Below, one piece after another: positions 1-9,128 of a stretch of DNA of 64,000 bases (position 1 is its first letter; every line of letters begins with the position of its first letter). The notes beneath the pieces are model-generated. The model saw only the letters and a program-made list of their open reading frames with translations, did not search any database and was not told the origin of the DNA. The DNA is from Hydrogenophaga sp. Its GTDB lineage: Bacteria > Pseudomonadota > Gammaproteobacteria > Burkholderiales > Burkholderiaceae_C. The stretch lies in contig NZ_JAUSOO010000037.1 in the NCBI RefSeq assembly GCF_030656115.1, positions 83,025 to 147,024 of the forward strand, given 5' to 3'. Position numbers and translations under genes: made by a program.

Positions 1-2562
1 GGCAATTTCTTTGGCGCACACCAGAAAAGGCACGGGATGGCCCAGCCGCCGCTCAGCGGCTTCGATGGTGTCGCGGCCAATGGTGGTGTGGGTTTTCATG
101 ATCTCCATTTCTTCTGGCGTCAGCCGATCGGGCTTGAGCAGAATGCGGTCTGGAATACCCACTTTGCCGATGTCGTGCAGGGGCGCAGACTTGAACAGCA
201 ACTCAATTTGTGCCTCGCTCAGGTAGCTGGCAAATCGGGGGTGGTGTTGCAACTCAAGGGCCAGCGTGCGCACGTAACGCTGGGTGCGCAAAATGTGCTG
301 GCCTGTTTCGTTGTCACGGGTTTCAGCCAGCGAGGCCATGGTCAGAACCGTGACCTCCTGGATATCCTTGACCTCCGCGGTTCGGCGCTGCACCTCGTGC
401 TCCAGGTAGTTGGCCTTGTCCTGCAAAAAGTCATGTGCCCTTTTGAGCATGAGTTGGGTGCGCACGCGCCGCAACACAATGGGTGGGTTGACGGGCTTGG
501 TGATGTAGTCGAGCGCGCCCAGACGCAAGCCTTTTTCTTCGTCCTCAATTTGGTTTTTGGCTGTCAGGAACACCACGGGAATGTGGGCACTGGCCGGGTT
601 GGACTGAAGCTGGGTGAGCGTGGTGTAGCCATCCATGCCAGGCATCATCACATCCAGCAGAATCAGATCGGGGGGCTGCGGGCCTGCGGCAATCACCAGG
701 GCCCGCTCCCCGTTGGCGGCCACCCGTACCCGGTATTCGTCTTTGAGCAGATCAAACATCAGGGCCAGGTTGGTGGGGGTGTCGTCCACCACCAGAATGC
801 TGGCTGAAGGGATCCCGGCAGGCGTTTGGGTGGGCGGCGGGGCGGCGGGGCCGGTGTAACCGATGGCCTCCAGCAGGCGACAGGCTTTGGGCAGGTCGTA
901 CTGGCGCACGGCGCTCTGGATGCGTTCGAACGAAGCGCCCAGGCGGCGTTTGAGCTCGGTGGTGTGGGTGTTGAGCAGATCGAGTGCCGCCGGGTCGTCG
1001 TGGGCCGCCAGCCACGCCAGACGGTGACCCAGCAGGGCCGACGGGCTGTCATCCGTTGCCAGAGGCGGTGAGGCCTTGTCGGTCTGGGGTGTGACGGGAT
1101 CGGACACATCGGTCTGCACGCGGTTGGGCCAGGCCGGTAGCTCCAACGGTTGTGGCGCCCCGTTCAGGGCTGCCCGTTCGGCCTCAGGCCGGCCAAACCA
1201 GGCAGTGAACCAGAAAATCGAACCCATCTGGGGTTCGCTGTGAACACCCACTTCGCCATCCATCATCTCGACCAACGTCTTCGCAATCGCCAAGCCCAGC
1301 CCGGTACCGCCGTATTTGCGCGAGGTGGATGAATCGGCCTGGGAGAAGCTCTTGAACAGGGCGTCAAAGTGCTCAGGTTCAATGCCGATACCCGTGTCGT
1401 GTACCGAGAACTTGAGCTGTACCCGCTCCGTTGTTTGCGCCAGTTGGGCAATTTCCACGCGCACACTACCTTGCTCGGTGAATTTGATGGCATTGCTGAC
1501 AAAGTTCAGCAGCACCTCGGTCAGGCGCAGTTCGTCGCCCAGCAGCCGCTCGGGGGTGCCTGGCTTCACATGCAGGCTCAGCGCGAGGTCTTTGGCTGTG
1601 GCCGCATCCTCATTCATGGTCAGCACGTTGTCGAGTGCCTGGGAAAGACGGAACTCGCTGTGCTCCAGCAGGAGCATGCCCGCATCCATTTTTGAGAGGT
1701 CCAGGATCTGATTGATCAGCTTGCGCAGGTGCAGGCTGCACTGATCGATCATTTCCACGTACCTGCGCTGCTTGGCGGTCAGTTCTGACTTCAGCACCAG
1801 GTAACTCATGCTGGTGATGGCGCTGATGGGGGTGCGGATTTCGTGGCTGATGTTGGAAAGAAATTGCGATTTGAACTGGGTGGCCTCGTTGGCGATTTGC
1901 TTTTCTTCTTCCAGTTTGGCGAGCAGGCGCTGGTTTTCATACCGCATGCCGATGGATTCTTCGAAGCTTTGTGCCATGTGCACCGACAACCGGGACAACA
2001 CCAGTCCCATGCCCGCCAGAGCCAGCACCAGCGGAATGCTGACCATGCTGTGCGTGGCCCAGTACAGGATGGCCAGGACCAGGTTGATCCAGGCACCGCT
2101 GATGAAGGTGGTGGGGTGGGTGGCGGCATTGATCATCGCCGCGCTCAGGTAAATCAGTTGCAGCGATGTGCCCACGGCAGCCAGTGTCAGGTTGCCGGTG
2201 TAGCCAAACCACCAGACCGTGCTGCCCATCAACGCCTGGTTGATGGCGGTCATCCACCACAGCCAGATTTGCCGAGCGCGCAAGCCCTGAGGGCCGGACT
2301 GGGCCAAACCGGTCATGACACATGTACACACACGCCAATTGACCTCGGCCATGGCGATCACCGGCAAGGCCCAACACAGGCGCACCCACAGGGGCAAGTC
2401 GGCGGGCAGGACGAACACCGTGACCACACACACCGCCCAGACCACCCATTTGGATGCAATCGACTGGCCAGCCCGCAGCTCCAGTGAAGCGCGCGCCGTG
2501 CTGATCTGTACGGTGTCGGTGGCGTGGCTGGGCAAAAAACCCGGGTCACTGTGACTGCGCAT
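1..2562 (-). CDS. Hybrid sensor histidine kinase / receiver / HD-GYP phosphodiesterase (3' end beyond window)
   Basis: One uninterrupted minus-strand frame of 854 codons that leaves the window at base 1. Order seen: about five hydrophobic segments in residues 40-200; a short coiled stretch; an H-box (SHEIRTP, phospho-acceptor H240); a HATPase with the GTGLGLAI signature; a short helical region of about 100 residues; a receiver with acceptor D637 in LLDVMMPGMDG; and the start of an HD-GYP domain (LHDIGKVGIPD, H796/D797). Expected roles: membrane sensing, autophosphorylation, and cyclic-di-GMP hydrolysis by the C-terminal domain. The GYP half lies outside the window. The start at 2562-2560 is the first ATG after an AT-rich gap and has only a weak ribosome site. 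It is divergent from the large fusion gene with 35 bases between, so the two probably share a control region. Having kinase and HD-GYP in one chain is unusual compared with the two-protein form. Confidence 0.85.
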   Translation of the reverse strand, partial: MRSHSDPGFLPSHATDTVQISTARASLELRAGQSIASKWVVWAVCVVTVFVLPADLPLWVRLCWALPVIAMAEVNWRVCTCVMTGLAQSGPQGLRARQIWLWWMTAINQALMGSTVWWFGYTGNLTLAAVGTSLQLIYLSAAMINAATHPTTFISGAWINLVLAILYWATHSMVSIPLVLALAGMGLVLSRLSVHMAQSFEESIGMRYENQRLLAKLEEEKQIANEATQFKSQFLSNISHEIRTPISAITSMSYLVLKSELTAKQRRYVEMIDQCSLHLRKLINQILDLSKMDAGMLLLEHSEFRLSQALDNVLTMNEDAATAKDLALSLHVKPGTPERLLGDELRLTEVLLNFVSNAIKFTEQGSVRVEIAQLAQTTERVQLKFSVHDTGIGIEPEHFDALFKSFSQADSSTSRKYGGTGLGLAIAKTLVEMMDGEVGVHSEPQMGSIFWFTAWFGRPEAERAALNGAPQPLELPAWPNRVQTDVSDPVTPQTDKASPPLATDDSPSALLGHRLAWLAAHDDPAALDLLNTHTTELKRRLGASFERIQSAVRQYDLPKACRLLEAIGYTGPAAPPPTQTPAGIPSASILVVDDTPTNLALMFDLLKDEYRVRVAANGERALVIAAGPQPPDLILLDVMMPGMDGYTTLTQLQSNPASAHIPVVFLTAKNQIEDEEKGLRLGALDYITKPVNPPIVLRRVRTQLMLKRAHDFLQDKANYLEHEVQRRTAEVKDIQEVTVLTMASLAETRDNETGQHILRTQRYVRTLALELQHHPRFASYLSEAQIELLFKSAPLHDIGKVGIPDRILLKPDRLTPEEMEIMKTHTTIGRDTIEAAERRLGHPVPFLVCAKEIA

Positions 2563-2597
2563 AATAATAAATATTAAAAGTCAGAAGTGAGGAAACG

Positions 2598-5500
2598 ATG
2601 AAGACTGAAGGTTTACAGGCATGGTCGCGTTCGTCCGAGCAATGGTGGCTTGCCCATCATCATGCCCCAGATTGCGACGTGCTGATCGTCGGATCGGGCT
2701 ACGGTGGCAGCTTTGCCGCCAAAACGCTGGCCCGACCCGGACGGCGGGTATGGCTGGTGGAGAGAGGGCGGGAATACGCACTGGGCAGTTTTCCCGACAG
2801 CATAGGCAGCTTGCCTGGTCATGTTCGCATTCAGAAGGGGGCCGACTCACATGGGACGGGCAAGGCGGACGGATTGCTCGATTTTCGTCCCTACACGGAC
2901 GTGGCTGTGCTGGTCGGCAACGGACTGGGCGGCGGATCGCTCATCAATGCCGGCGTGGCTGTGTTGCCCGAACCCACGTTGTTTCAGGGCCCGCACTGGC
3001 CCGCCCACTACCGCCATCACACGGAACACCGCGACGCCCTCTGGCAAGCCATGCAGGACGTGCAAAGCGTGCTCCAGGCCCGGCCTTTTTCCCATGCGGC
3101 GGAGCTGCGCAAACACCAGGCCCTGGCTGAACTGGGCCGCTCGATGGGGGAGGTGGCCGAGGTGGTTCCGATCACGGTGGCCAGCGAGGACCAGATCAGC
3201 ACGGCAGGTGTGGCCCAGTCCGCCTGCACCCGCTGTGGCAACTGCTTCACCGGTTGCAATGTAGGGGCCAAAAACACCCTGCTCACGCATGTGCTGCCCG
3301 ATGCCGTGCGTGCCGGTGCCGAGCTGATCACCGGCCTGACCGTGCTCGATCTTCGCCCTTGCGAAGGCTCCGATGCACAGGCCGACGATGGTGGGCCGCC
3401 CTATCGCTGGCGCGTGCGCATGGCCATGACAGCCGACCTGTCATCCACCGGCGAACGCCAGGTCATTGAGGTGCGCTCGCGCTCGGTGGTGCTGTCTGCC
3501 GGTGCGCTGGGCAGCACCGAAATTCTGCAACGCTCCAGCGCACTGAAGCTGTCTCCCTGGCTGGGGCGGCGGTTTTCCACCAACGGCGATGTGTTGGCCC
3601 TGGGCTGGGGCATGGGTGCGCGTGTCAATGGCATGGCCCGTGCCGACGAAGCCGAGCAACCGACCGACGAGCGCGTGGGCCCCACCATCACGGGAAGACT
3701 CGCGCCCAGCCTGCCCGTGGAGGGTCAGCAACGGCGTGTGTTGGTCGAGGATGGCGCGGTGCCTTCTGCCCTGACGCAGGCCGTGGTGGCGTTGGGTGCC
3801 ACCCTGTCGTTGCCGCACCGCTACAGCCGCAGTGGTTTGCAGGGTTACCACGCCAACCGCCAGGCAGCCGGTGTGCCCAGCGACCCCTTGTCCACCCCGT
3901 CAGACATGGACCGGCACGCCCTGCTGTTGCTCGTGATGGGGCCGGACGATGCCGATGGCCGCATCCGCTTCACCCCGGGTCAGCCCGACGCCAGCAGAGC
4001 CGCCGCCCGGCGTGCTGCACTGGACATCACCTGGTCGGGCCCGCACAGCGGCCCCCGCTCCCCTTATTACCAGGCGGTTCACGACTGGCTGAAAAAAGCC
4101 GGCGAGCGGGGTGGCTTCCAGGATGGCGATTACCTGCCCAGCCCGTTGTGGAAACCGCTGCCCGATGACTTCGAAGGGGTGGCCGACGGGGTGGACAAAC
4201 CCCAGGGCCTGACCGTGCATCCGCTGGGGGGCTGCCCCATGGGGGACGGCCCGGAAACCGGCGTGGTGAACTGGCAGGGCACCGTGTTCAGGGCCGACGG
4301 TGGTCAGGGAAATCCGCTGTATGACGGTCTGCATGTGATGGACGGCGGCATGCTGCCCACGGCGGTGGGGGTCAACCCCTTTGTCACCATTGCCGGTCTC
4401 AGCCTGGTGGCCGCCCGAGCCATGCGCCAGCAGCTGGACGCCGAAGAGGCGGCCCGCACCCAGCCTGCGCCCACGCTGCCCGTGTGGGCGCCAGCACCCG
4501 TTGCACAGACCCGCGAACCCAGGCCTCCTGCGCCCGCCGGGCAACCGGTGCGCCTGCAATTCAGGGAGCACCTGCAAGGCCACTGGCGAGCCGAGCGCCC
4601 GGACTGGGCGCCGGCCGCCAACCCGCTGTGGACCGATGACGAACGCACACGCGAGTGGGTGGTGGCGGTGGATGTCGATGTGCACCTCGACCAGTGGCTG
4701 GCCCAGCCTTCCATGCGGCTGGAGGGCGCGCGCATGCGCGTCTTCCACAACCCCACGCCACACGATCTCACCATCCGCCCCGAACTGACCCAGCTCAAGC
4801 CCTGGCTGGAAGGCACCGGCTGGGTGGCCCTGCTGGCCAGCGATCCGGGTGACGGGCTGGCTGGCGTGGTGCGCAGGCTGGCGGCGCTGGCTGCCTTTGT
4901 TGCCCGCCGCCCGCTGAGCGATTTCCAATCGGCCAAAAGCAAAAAAACCCGATGGCAGAAAGTGCTGGGTCTGTGGCGTGCAGCGGGCAACCACGCCCAG
5001 TACCGCACCCTGGATTACGCATTTGAACTCCAGGCCGCCACCGCTGACGCACCACCTGTGCAGGCCGCCGGGCAAAAGCGTCTGGCCTATGCCCCGTTCC
5101 AGAAAAACCCGTGGGATGCGCTGGTCAGCATCGACCTGCGGCTGACCCCCCGTAACGGCCACCCCCCGGCTGTACTGGCGCTGAATGTGGATCTGATCGA
5201 CATGGTGCGCCGCCAGCGCCTGCAAGTGGTCAGTGCGCCCGACACGCCGGCCGCCATCATCGGGCTGGCCAGCTTTGCCAGCCTGTGGTTGCGTGCCCTG
5301 TTCCAGACCCATTTCTGGAGCCTGCGCGGGCAAGACTACGGGCGCTTGCAGACCGGTGCTCCCGCCGAGCACGGACCGCTGTATCCGCAGCAGCACCTGG
5401 GACCAGCCTGCCAGCCCCAGGTGATCAAGCTGCCTGTGCCCCGGCATGTGCCAGCGGCACCGGCTGCCCATGCATCCAACCCACCATCCGCCAGGACCTC

Positions 5501-8285
5501 TGGCCACACAGAGGCCGAGCCCCTGTGGCTTGAACTGACCTGCTACACCCCTGCGCAGGGCAGCGACCCGGCCCGCCACCTGCTGATGATCCACGGCCTG
5601 GCCCACGGGGCCACCGTGTTCAGCACCGACACCACCGGCGGGCGCAACATGGCCACCGCCTTTCTGGCCCAGGGCTACACCGTGTGGCTGCTGGACCACC
5701 GCCTGTCCAACCGCTTGGGCTATGCCAAACAGCAGCACAGCATGGACGATCTGGCCCGGCTCGACATCCCCGCTGCCGTCGCCCATGTGTACCGCGCGGC
5801 GGGCCAGCCCATCCGGGTGTTGGCCCACTGTGTGGGCGGCGGCGCATTCGCCATGGCCAGCCTGCGCGGCTGGCTGCAAGAGAGCCCAGGCCACAGCCGG
5901 GTCAAGGCCGCCATCATCCACGCCGTCCACCCGTGGGTGGTGCCCTCGGTGTCCAACCAGCTCTCGGGCGAGCTGGCCGCGCTCTACCGCGACTGGCTGC
6001 CTGCCGACCTGGCCATCGACCCCGTGCCGCCGCGTGAACCGACGGCCCTTGACCAGCTCATCGACCGCATGGCCGCCAGCCTGCCCTGGCCCCAGGCCGA
6101 ACAGGCCGCCCACCTGGCCCATGTGACCGACCCCGAAGGCGGGACCGCCACCTGCAACCGCATGACGCTGTTCTATGGCCGCGAATGGGTGCATGCCAAC
6201 CTGGCCGAGGCCACCCACCGCCAGCTCGCCACCCTGGTGGGGCCGGCCAGCGTCGAGGTGTTCCGACAGCTCTACTACATCATCACCCGCCAGCGCCTGA
6301 CCGACCGCGAGGGTGCGGGGGTGTACATGACGCAGGCCAACTTCCAGGCCCACTGGTCGTTTCCGGTGCTGTTTGCCCACGGCACCGAAAACCGCGTGTT
6401 CGACCCCCGCAGCGCGGTGCGCTCGTGGCTGCAGCTCAGCCGCCTGCAAGCCGATCAACCGCCAGAGCGCCAACGTCCGGTCGGTCTGTTCATGCCCGAA
6501 GGCTACGGGCACATGGACTTTTTGTTTGGCCAACATGCCCACCGCGATGTCTACCCGCCACTGGTGAGCTTCATGGACGACCCAGCCGGCTTTCAGAGCA
6601 CCTGGGGCGTGAACAGCGCCAAGGCCGAAGCCAGCCATAGCCTCATCCCCCCCCACTGGCAAGACCACTCGGCCAGCGTGCAGCGCCAGCCGCTGACCGG
6701 CCCCATGCTCCAGCTCAACCGCGTGCCGCCCGCCGATGCGCAGGCCGACCCTTGGGGCACCCAAGGCCAACGCGAGCTGGTGGTGTGGGTTGAACTGCCC
6801 AACGATCCCTGGCTGGCGGCCAACCCGCCCCGGCTGGTGTGCGCCGGTGAAGGTGGGACCGATGGCCTGCCCGACCTGCAGGTGACGCAGTTGCAAGCCA
6901 TTCACCCCACGGGGGGCTGCGATGCACAGGGCCTGCCGCTGCCTGCTGTGGCCAGCCACGTGACCCTTCTTGAAGGTGCGGGCACCTACTGGGTGCTGCG
7001 GCTGCGCGAAACCGCACAACGGCCCTTTGCCCGAATGCCCGCACTGGAGCTGGTGTGGGGCTGGCCGCAGGCGGCGGTGCCGCTGAACCTGTCCCGGTTG
7101 CCCTGGTGGCACCGTTGGCACAGCGGCCACATGCTGCTCAATGCCTCTGGCTCTGAGCAACCGTCCATCAGCTGGTTGGCCAGTTCGTGCCGCTGGCCGG
7201 GCATGCCTTTCGAGCGCAACGCCGTCGATGCCCTGGCCCTGCACATGCAGGAACAGATCCACCACCCCGCACGGCCCGTGCAGGCACTGGTGCTGCTGGG
7301 CGACCAGATTTACGCCGATGCCACGGCCAACCTGTTCGAGGTACAGGAAGGCGACGAACGCCTGGCCCAGTTCTACCGCGATGCCTGGGGCAGCCCGCAC
7401 ACCCGCGAACTCTTTGCCCGTTTGCCCACCTACACCGTGGTGGACGACCACGAATACGTCGACAACTGGAACGGCAGCGCCAGCCCCGAGACCGACGCCA
7501 CTTTTCTCAACGGCTTTGAAGCCACACTGGCTTACCAGTGGCGCTGGACCGACGGGCACAACCACGCACCCCGCATCCATGCCGCCATTCCTGCGGGGGG
7601 CGATGCGGTGCGCGGATTCTGGCAGCCGTTCCACATTGCCCACCTGCCCGCATTTGCCATGGACACGCGCTCAGAGCGGCATCCCCCAGTGCGGGGACAG
7701 GACTGGACAACCGTGCCCATGCTGTCACAGCTGCAAATGCAGGCCGTCGAAAACTGGCTGCTGGCCCACCGCAACCAGCCCAAGGTGCTGTGCATGGGCA
7801 CGGTGTTTGGCTGGGTCGAGTCCGCGTTGGTGGCCAGCCCTGAGCGCTGCATGTCGTCCGACGGCTGGGCGGGCTATCCGGCCAGCTGGCGCTGGCTGGT
7901 GCAGTTCATCGTACGCAACCAGATCAGGCACACCATTTTTCTGTCGGGCGACTACCACTTTTCTGGCGTGGCCGAACTCAGCCTGGCTGCCGATGGCTGT
8001 GCGCCGGTGCGGGCGCTGTCGGTGGTCTGCTCAGCCTGGAATGCCAGTCTTCCGTTTGCCAATGCTGCCCCGAGCGACTTTGTGCTGGACGCGCCCACAC
8101 CCTATCCGCTCAGCGACGCACAAGCGAGCATCCAATCCACGGCCAAAGGGCTGGGCACGGCGCAACGGCAGTTTTCCAAACTCACGGTCAGGCTGGCAGG
8201 TGCCGACCAGGACCGCTGGGCGCTGGATGTGGAGGTGATCAACGACAGTGGCCAGTCAACGGCCCGTTGGGTGGCGTCTTTTTAA
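2598..8285 (+). CDS. Three-enzyme fusion: GMC/cholesterol-oxidase-like flavoprotein + alpha/beta hydrolase + PhoD-like phosphoesterase
   Basis: A single 1,895-residue frame with a clear ribosome site (GTGAGG) ten bases upstream. Residues 1-615 form a GMC-type FAD oxidoreductase: dinucleotide fold VGSGYGGS at 31-38, cysteines C210, C213, C216 and C220 in a C-x2-C-x2-C-x3-C pattern followed by GAKNT, and the C-terminal HPLGGCPMG near 541 and GVNPFVTIAG near 591. Residues 620-930 are of unknown type. Residues about 960-1340 are an alpha/beta hydrolase (MIHGLAHG) whose nucleophile elbow reads AHCVGGG, with Cys1078 where serine is usual. Residues about 1480-1870 resemble PhoD-family phosphoesterases, with LGDQIYAD, VVDDHEYVDN and SGDYHFSG metal-site motifs. 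No signal peptide is seen, so a cytoplasmic protein acting on a lipid or sterol-like substrate is a reasonable inference. The substrate cannot be named from sequence. Confidence 0.88.
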   Translation: MKTEGLQAWSRSSEQWWLAHHHAPDCDVLIVGSGYGGSFAAKTLARPGRRVWLVERGREYALGSFPDSIGSLPGHVRIQKGADSHGTGKADGLLDFRPYTDVAVLVGNGLGGGSLINAGVAVLPEPTLFQGPHWPAHYRHHTEHRDALWQAMQDVQSVLQARPFSHAAELRKHQALAELGRSMGEVAEVVPITVASEDQISTAGVAQSACTRCGNCFTGCNVGAKNTLLTHVLPDAVRAGAELITGLTVLDLRPCEGSDAQADDGGPPYRWRVRMAMTADLSSTGERQVIEVRSRSVVLSAGALGSTEILQRSSALKLSPWLGRRFSTNGDVLALGWGMGARVNGMARADEAEQPTDERVGPTITGRLAPSLPVEGQQRRVLVEDGAVPSALTQAVVALGATLSLPHRYSRSGLQGYHANRQAAGVPSDPLSTPSDMDRHALLLLVMGPDDADGRIRFTPGQPDASRAAARRAALDITWSGPHSGPRSPYYQAVHDWLKKAGERGGFQDGDYLPSPLWKPLPDDFEGVADGVDKPQGLTVHPLGGCPMGDGPETGVVNWQGTVFRADGGQGNPLYDGLHVMDGGMLPTAVGVNPFVTIAGLSLVAARAMRQQLDAEEAARTQPAPTLPVWAPAPVAQTREPRPPAPAGQPVRLQFREHLQGHWRAERPDWAPAANPLWTDDERTREWVVAVDVDVHLDQWLAQPSMRLEGARMRVFHNPTPHDLTIRPELTQLKPWLEGTGWVALLASDPGDGLAGVVRRLAALAAFVARRPLSDFQSAKSKKTRWQKVLGLWRAAGNHAQYRTLDYAFELQAATADAPPVQAAGQKRLAYAPFQKNPWDALVSIDLRLTPRNGHPPAVLALNVDLIDMVRRQRLQVVSAPDTPAAIIGLASFASLWLRALFQTHFWSLRGQDYGRLQTGAPAEHGPLYPQQHLGPACQPQVIKLPVPRHVPAAPAAHASNPPSARTSGHTEAEPLWLELTCYTPAQGSDPARHLLMIHGLAHGATVFSTDTTGGRNMATAFLAQGYTVWLLDHRLSNRLGYAKQQHSMDDLARLDIPAAVAHVYRAAGQPIRVLAHCVGGGAFAMASLRGWLQESPGHSRVKAAIIHAVHPWVVPSVSNQLSGELAALYRDWLPADLAIDPVPPREPTALDQLIDRMAASLPWPQAEQAAHLAHVTDPEGGTATCNRMTLFYGREWVHANLAEATHRQLATLVGPASVEVFRQLYYIITRQRLTDREGAGVYMTQANFQAHWSFPVLFAHGTENRVFDPRSAVRSWLQLSRLQADQPPERQRPVGLFMPEGYGHMDFLFGQHAHRDVYPPLVSFMDDPAGFQSTWGVNSAKAEASHSLIPPHWQDHSASVQRQPLTGPMLQLNRVPPADAQADPWGTQGQRELVVWVELPNDPWLAANPPRLVCAGEGGTDGLPDLQVTQLQAIHPTGGCDAQGLPLPAVASHVTLLEGAGTYWVLRLRETAQRPFARMPALELVWGWPQAAVPLNLSRLPWWHRWHSGHMLLNASGSEQPSISWLASSCRWPGMPFERNAVDALALHMQEQIHHPARPVQALVLLGDQIYADATANLFEVQEGDERLAQFYRDAWGSPHTRELFARLPTYTVVDDHEYVDNWNGSASPETDATFLNGFEATLAYQWRWTDGHNHAPRIHAAIPAGGDAVRGFWQPFHIAHLPAFAMDTRSERHPPVRGQDWTTVPMLSQLQMQAVENWLLAHRNQPKVLCMGTVFGWVESALVASPERCMSSDGWAGYPASWRWLVQFIVRNQIRHTIFLSGDYHFSGVAELSLAADGCAPVRALSVVCSAWNASLPFANAAPSDFVLDAPTPYPLSDAQASIQSTAKGLGTAQRQFSKLTVRLAGADQDRWALDVEVINDSGQSTARWVASF

Positions 8286-8341
8286 GGGCCGGCTTGCAAC
8301 AGTGCCGGGGCCGCAAGTACGTCCTTTGCCCTCTCAGCCTC

Positions 8342-8827
8342 TCAGGCGGCCAGCGCCGCCTCGATGTCTTTGGCCAGCTTCTCCGGCGCGTCTTGCGGCG
8401 CGTAGCGCTTGAGCACCCGACCGTCTTTGCCCACCAGAAACTTGGTGAAGTTCCATTTGATGGACTTGCTGCCCAGCAAGCCCGGGGCTTCGGCGCTGAG
8501 CCATTGGTAGAGCGGGTGGGCCTCGGCGCCGTTCACGTTCACCTTGCTCATCATGGGGAAACTCACGCCGAAGTTCTTCTGGCAAAAAGCCCCGATTTCT
8601 TCGTTGCTGCCCGGGTCTTGGCCGCCAAACTGGTTGCAGGGGAAGCCCAGCACCACCAAGCCGCGCGCACCGTAAGTTTGGTGCAGCTTTTCCAGGCCGC
8701 CGAACTGCGGCGTGAAGCCGCAGGCGCTGGCGGTGTTCACGATCAACAGTGGTTTGCCGCGGTACTGGGCCAATGCAACCGGTTGGCCGTCGATGGACAG
8801 TGCTTCAAAGTCGTCAATGCTGGGCAT
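8342..8827 (-). CDS. Glutathione peroxidase family thiol peroxidase
   Basis: A 161-residue protein that reduces hydroperoxides. It shows the family landmarks in order: peroxidatic Cys36 in NTASACGFTPQ, the GFPCNQFGGQ box with the catalytic glutamine and a second cysteine, and KWNFTKFL with the catalytic Trp and Asn. The peroxidatic residue is Cys, not selenocysteine, as is normal in bacteria, where thioredoxin is often the real reductant. The frame stays open further upstream, but ATG at 8827 has a good AGGAGT ribosome site six bases before it and matches the usual length, so I chose it. It converges with the fusion gene, 56 bases from its stop. Confidence 0.93.
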   Translation of the reverse strand: MPSIDDFEALSIDGQPVALAQYRGKPLLIVNTASACGFTPQFGGLEKLHQTYGARGLVVLGFPCNQFGGQDPGSNEEIGAFCQKNFGVSFPMMSKVNVNGAEAHPLYQWLSAEAPGLLGSKSIKWNFTKFLVGKDGRVLKRYAPQDAPEKLAKDIEAALAA

Positions 8828-9128
8828 ACAAACTCCTGAGGGAATGGGACACATGGGCTGGGCACACGGGCCACATTGTGGCGACTTGCGGAACATCGCG
8901 CTGCCGCAGCCGCTGCCACGGCCCAGGCCGATGGTGGTTGGGGCATGCACCCAGGCGGGCATACTGTCAAACCTCAACGGTGTCCGTTTTTTACTTTGGG
9001 GTGTCTGCATGGGCGGTGTGTACTCGGTGGCTTTGGTCGGGTTTACCCACAACGAGTCTGTGGCTTTCGACCATTTCTTTCGACTCGCTGCCCGCCGACC
9101 GCCGGGTTACCGGATGCAGGACGAGGTC

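Noticed and set aside
3900..7643. A 1,247-codon open frame antisense to the three-enzyme fusion
   Set aside because: No ribosome site, no recognisable domain, His/Gln/Val-rich composition typical of the antisense frame of GC-rich genes; the sense strand carries clear motifs.
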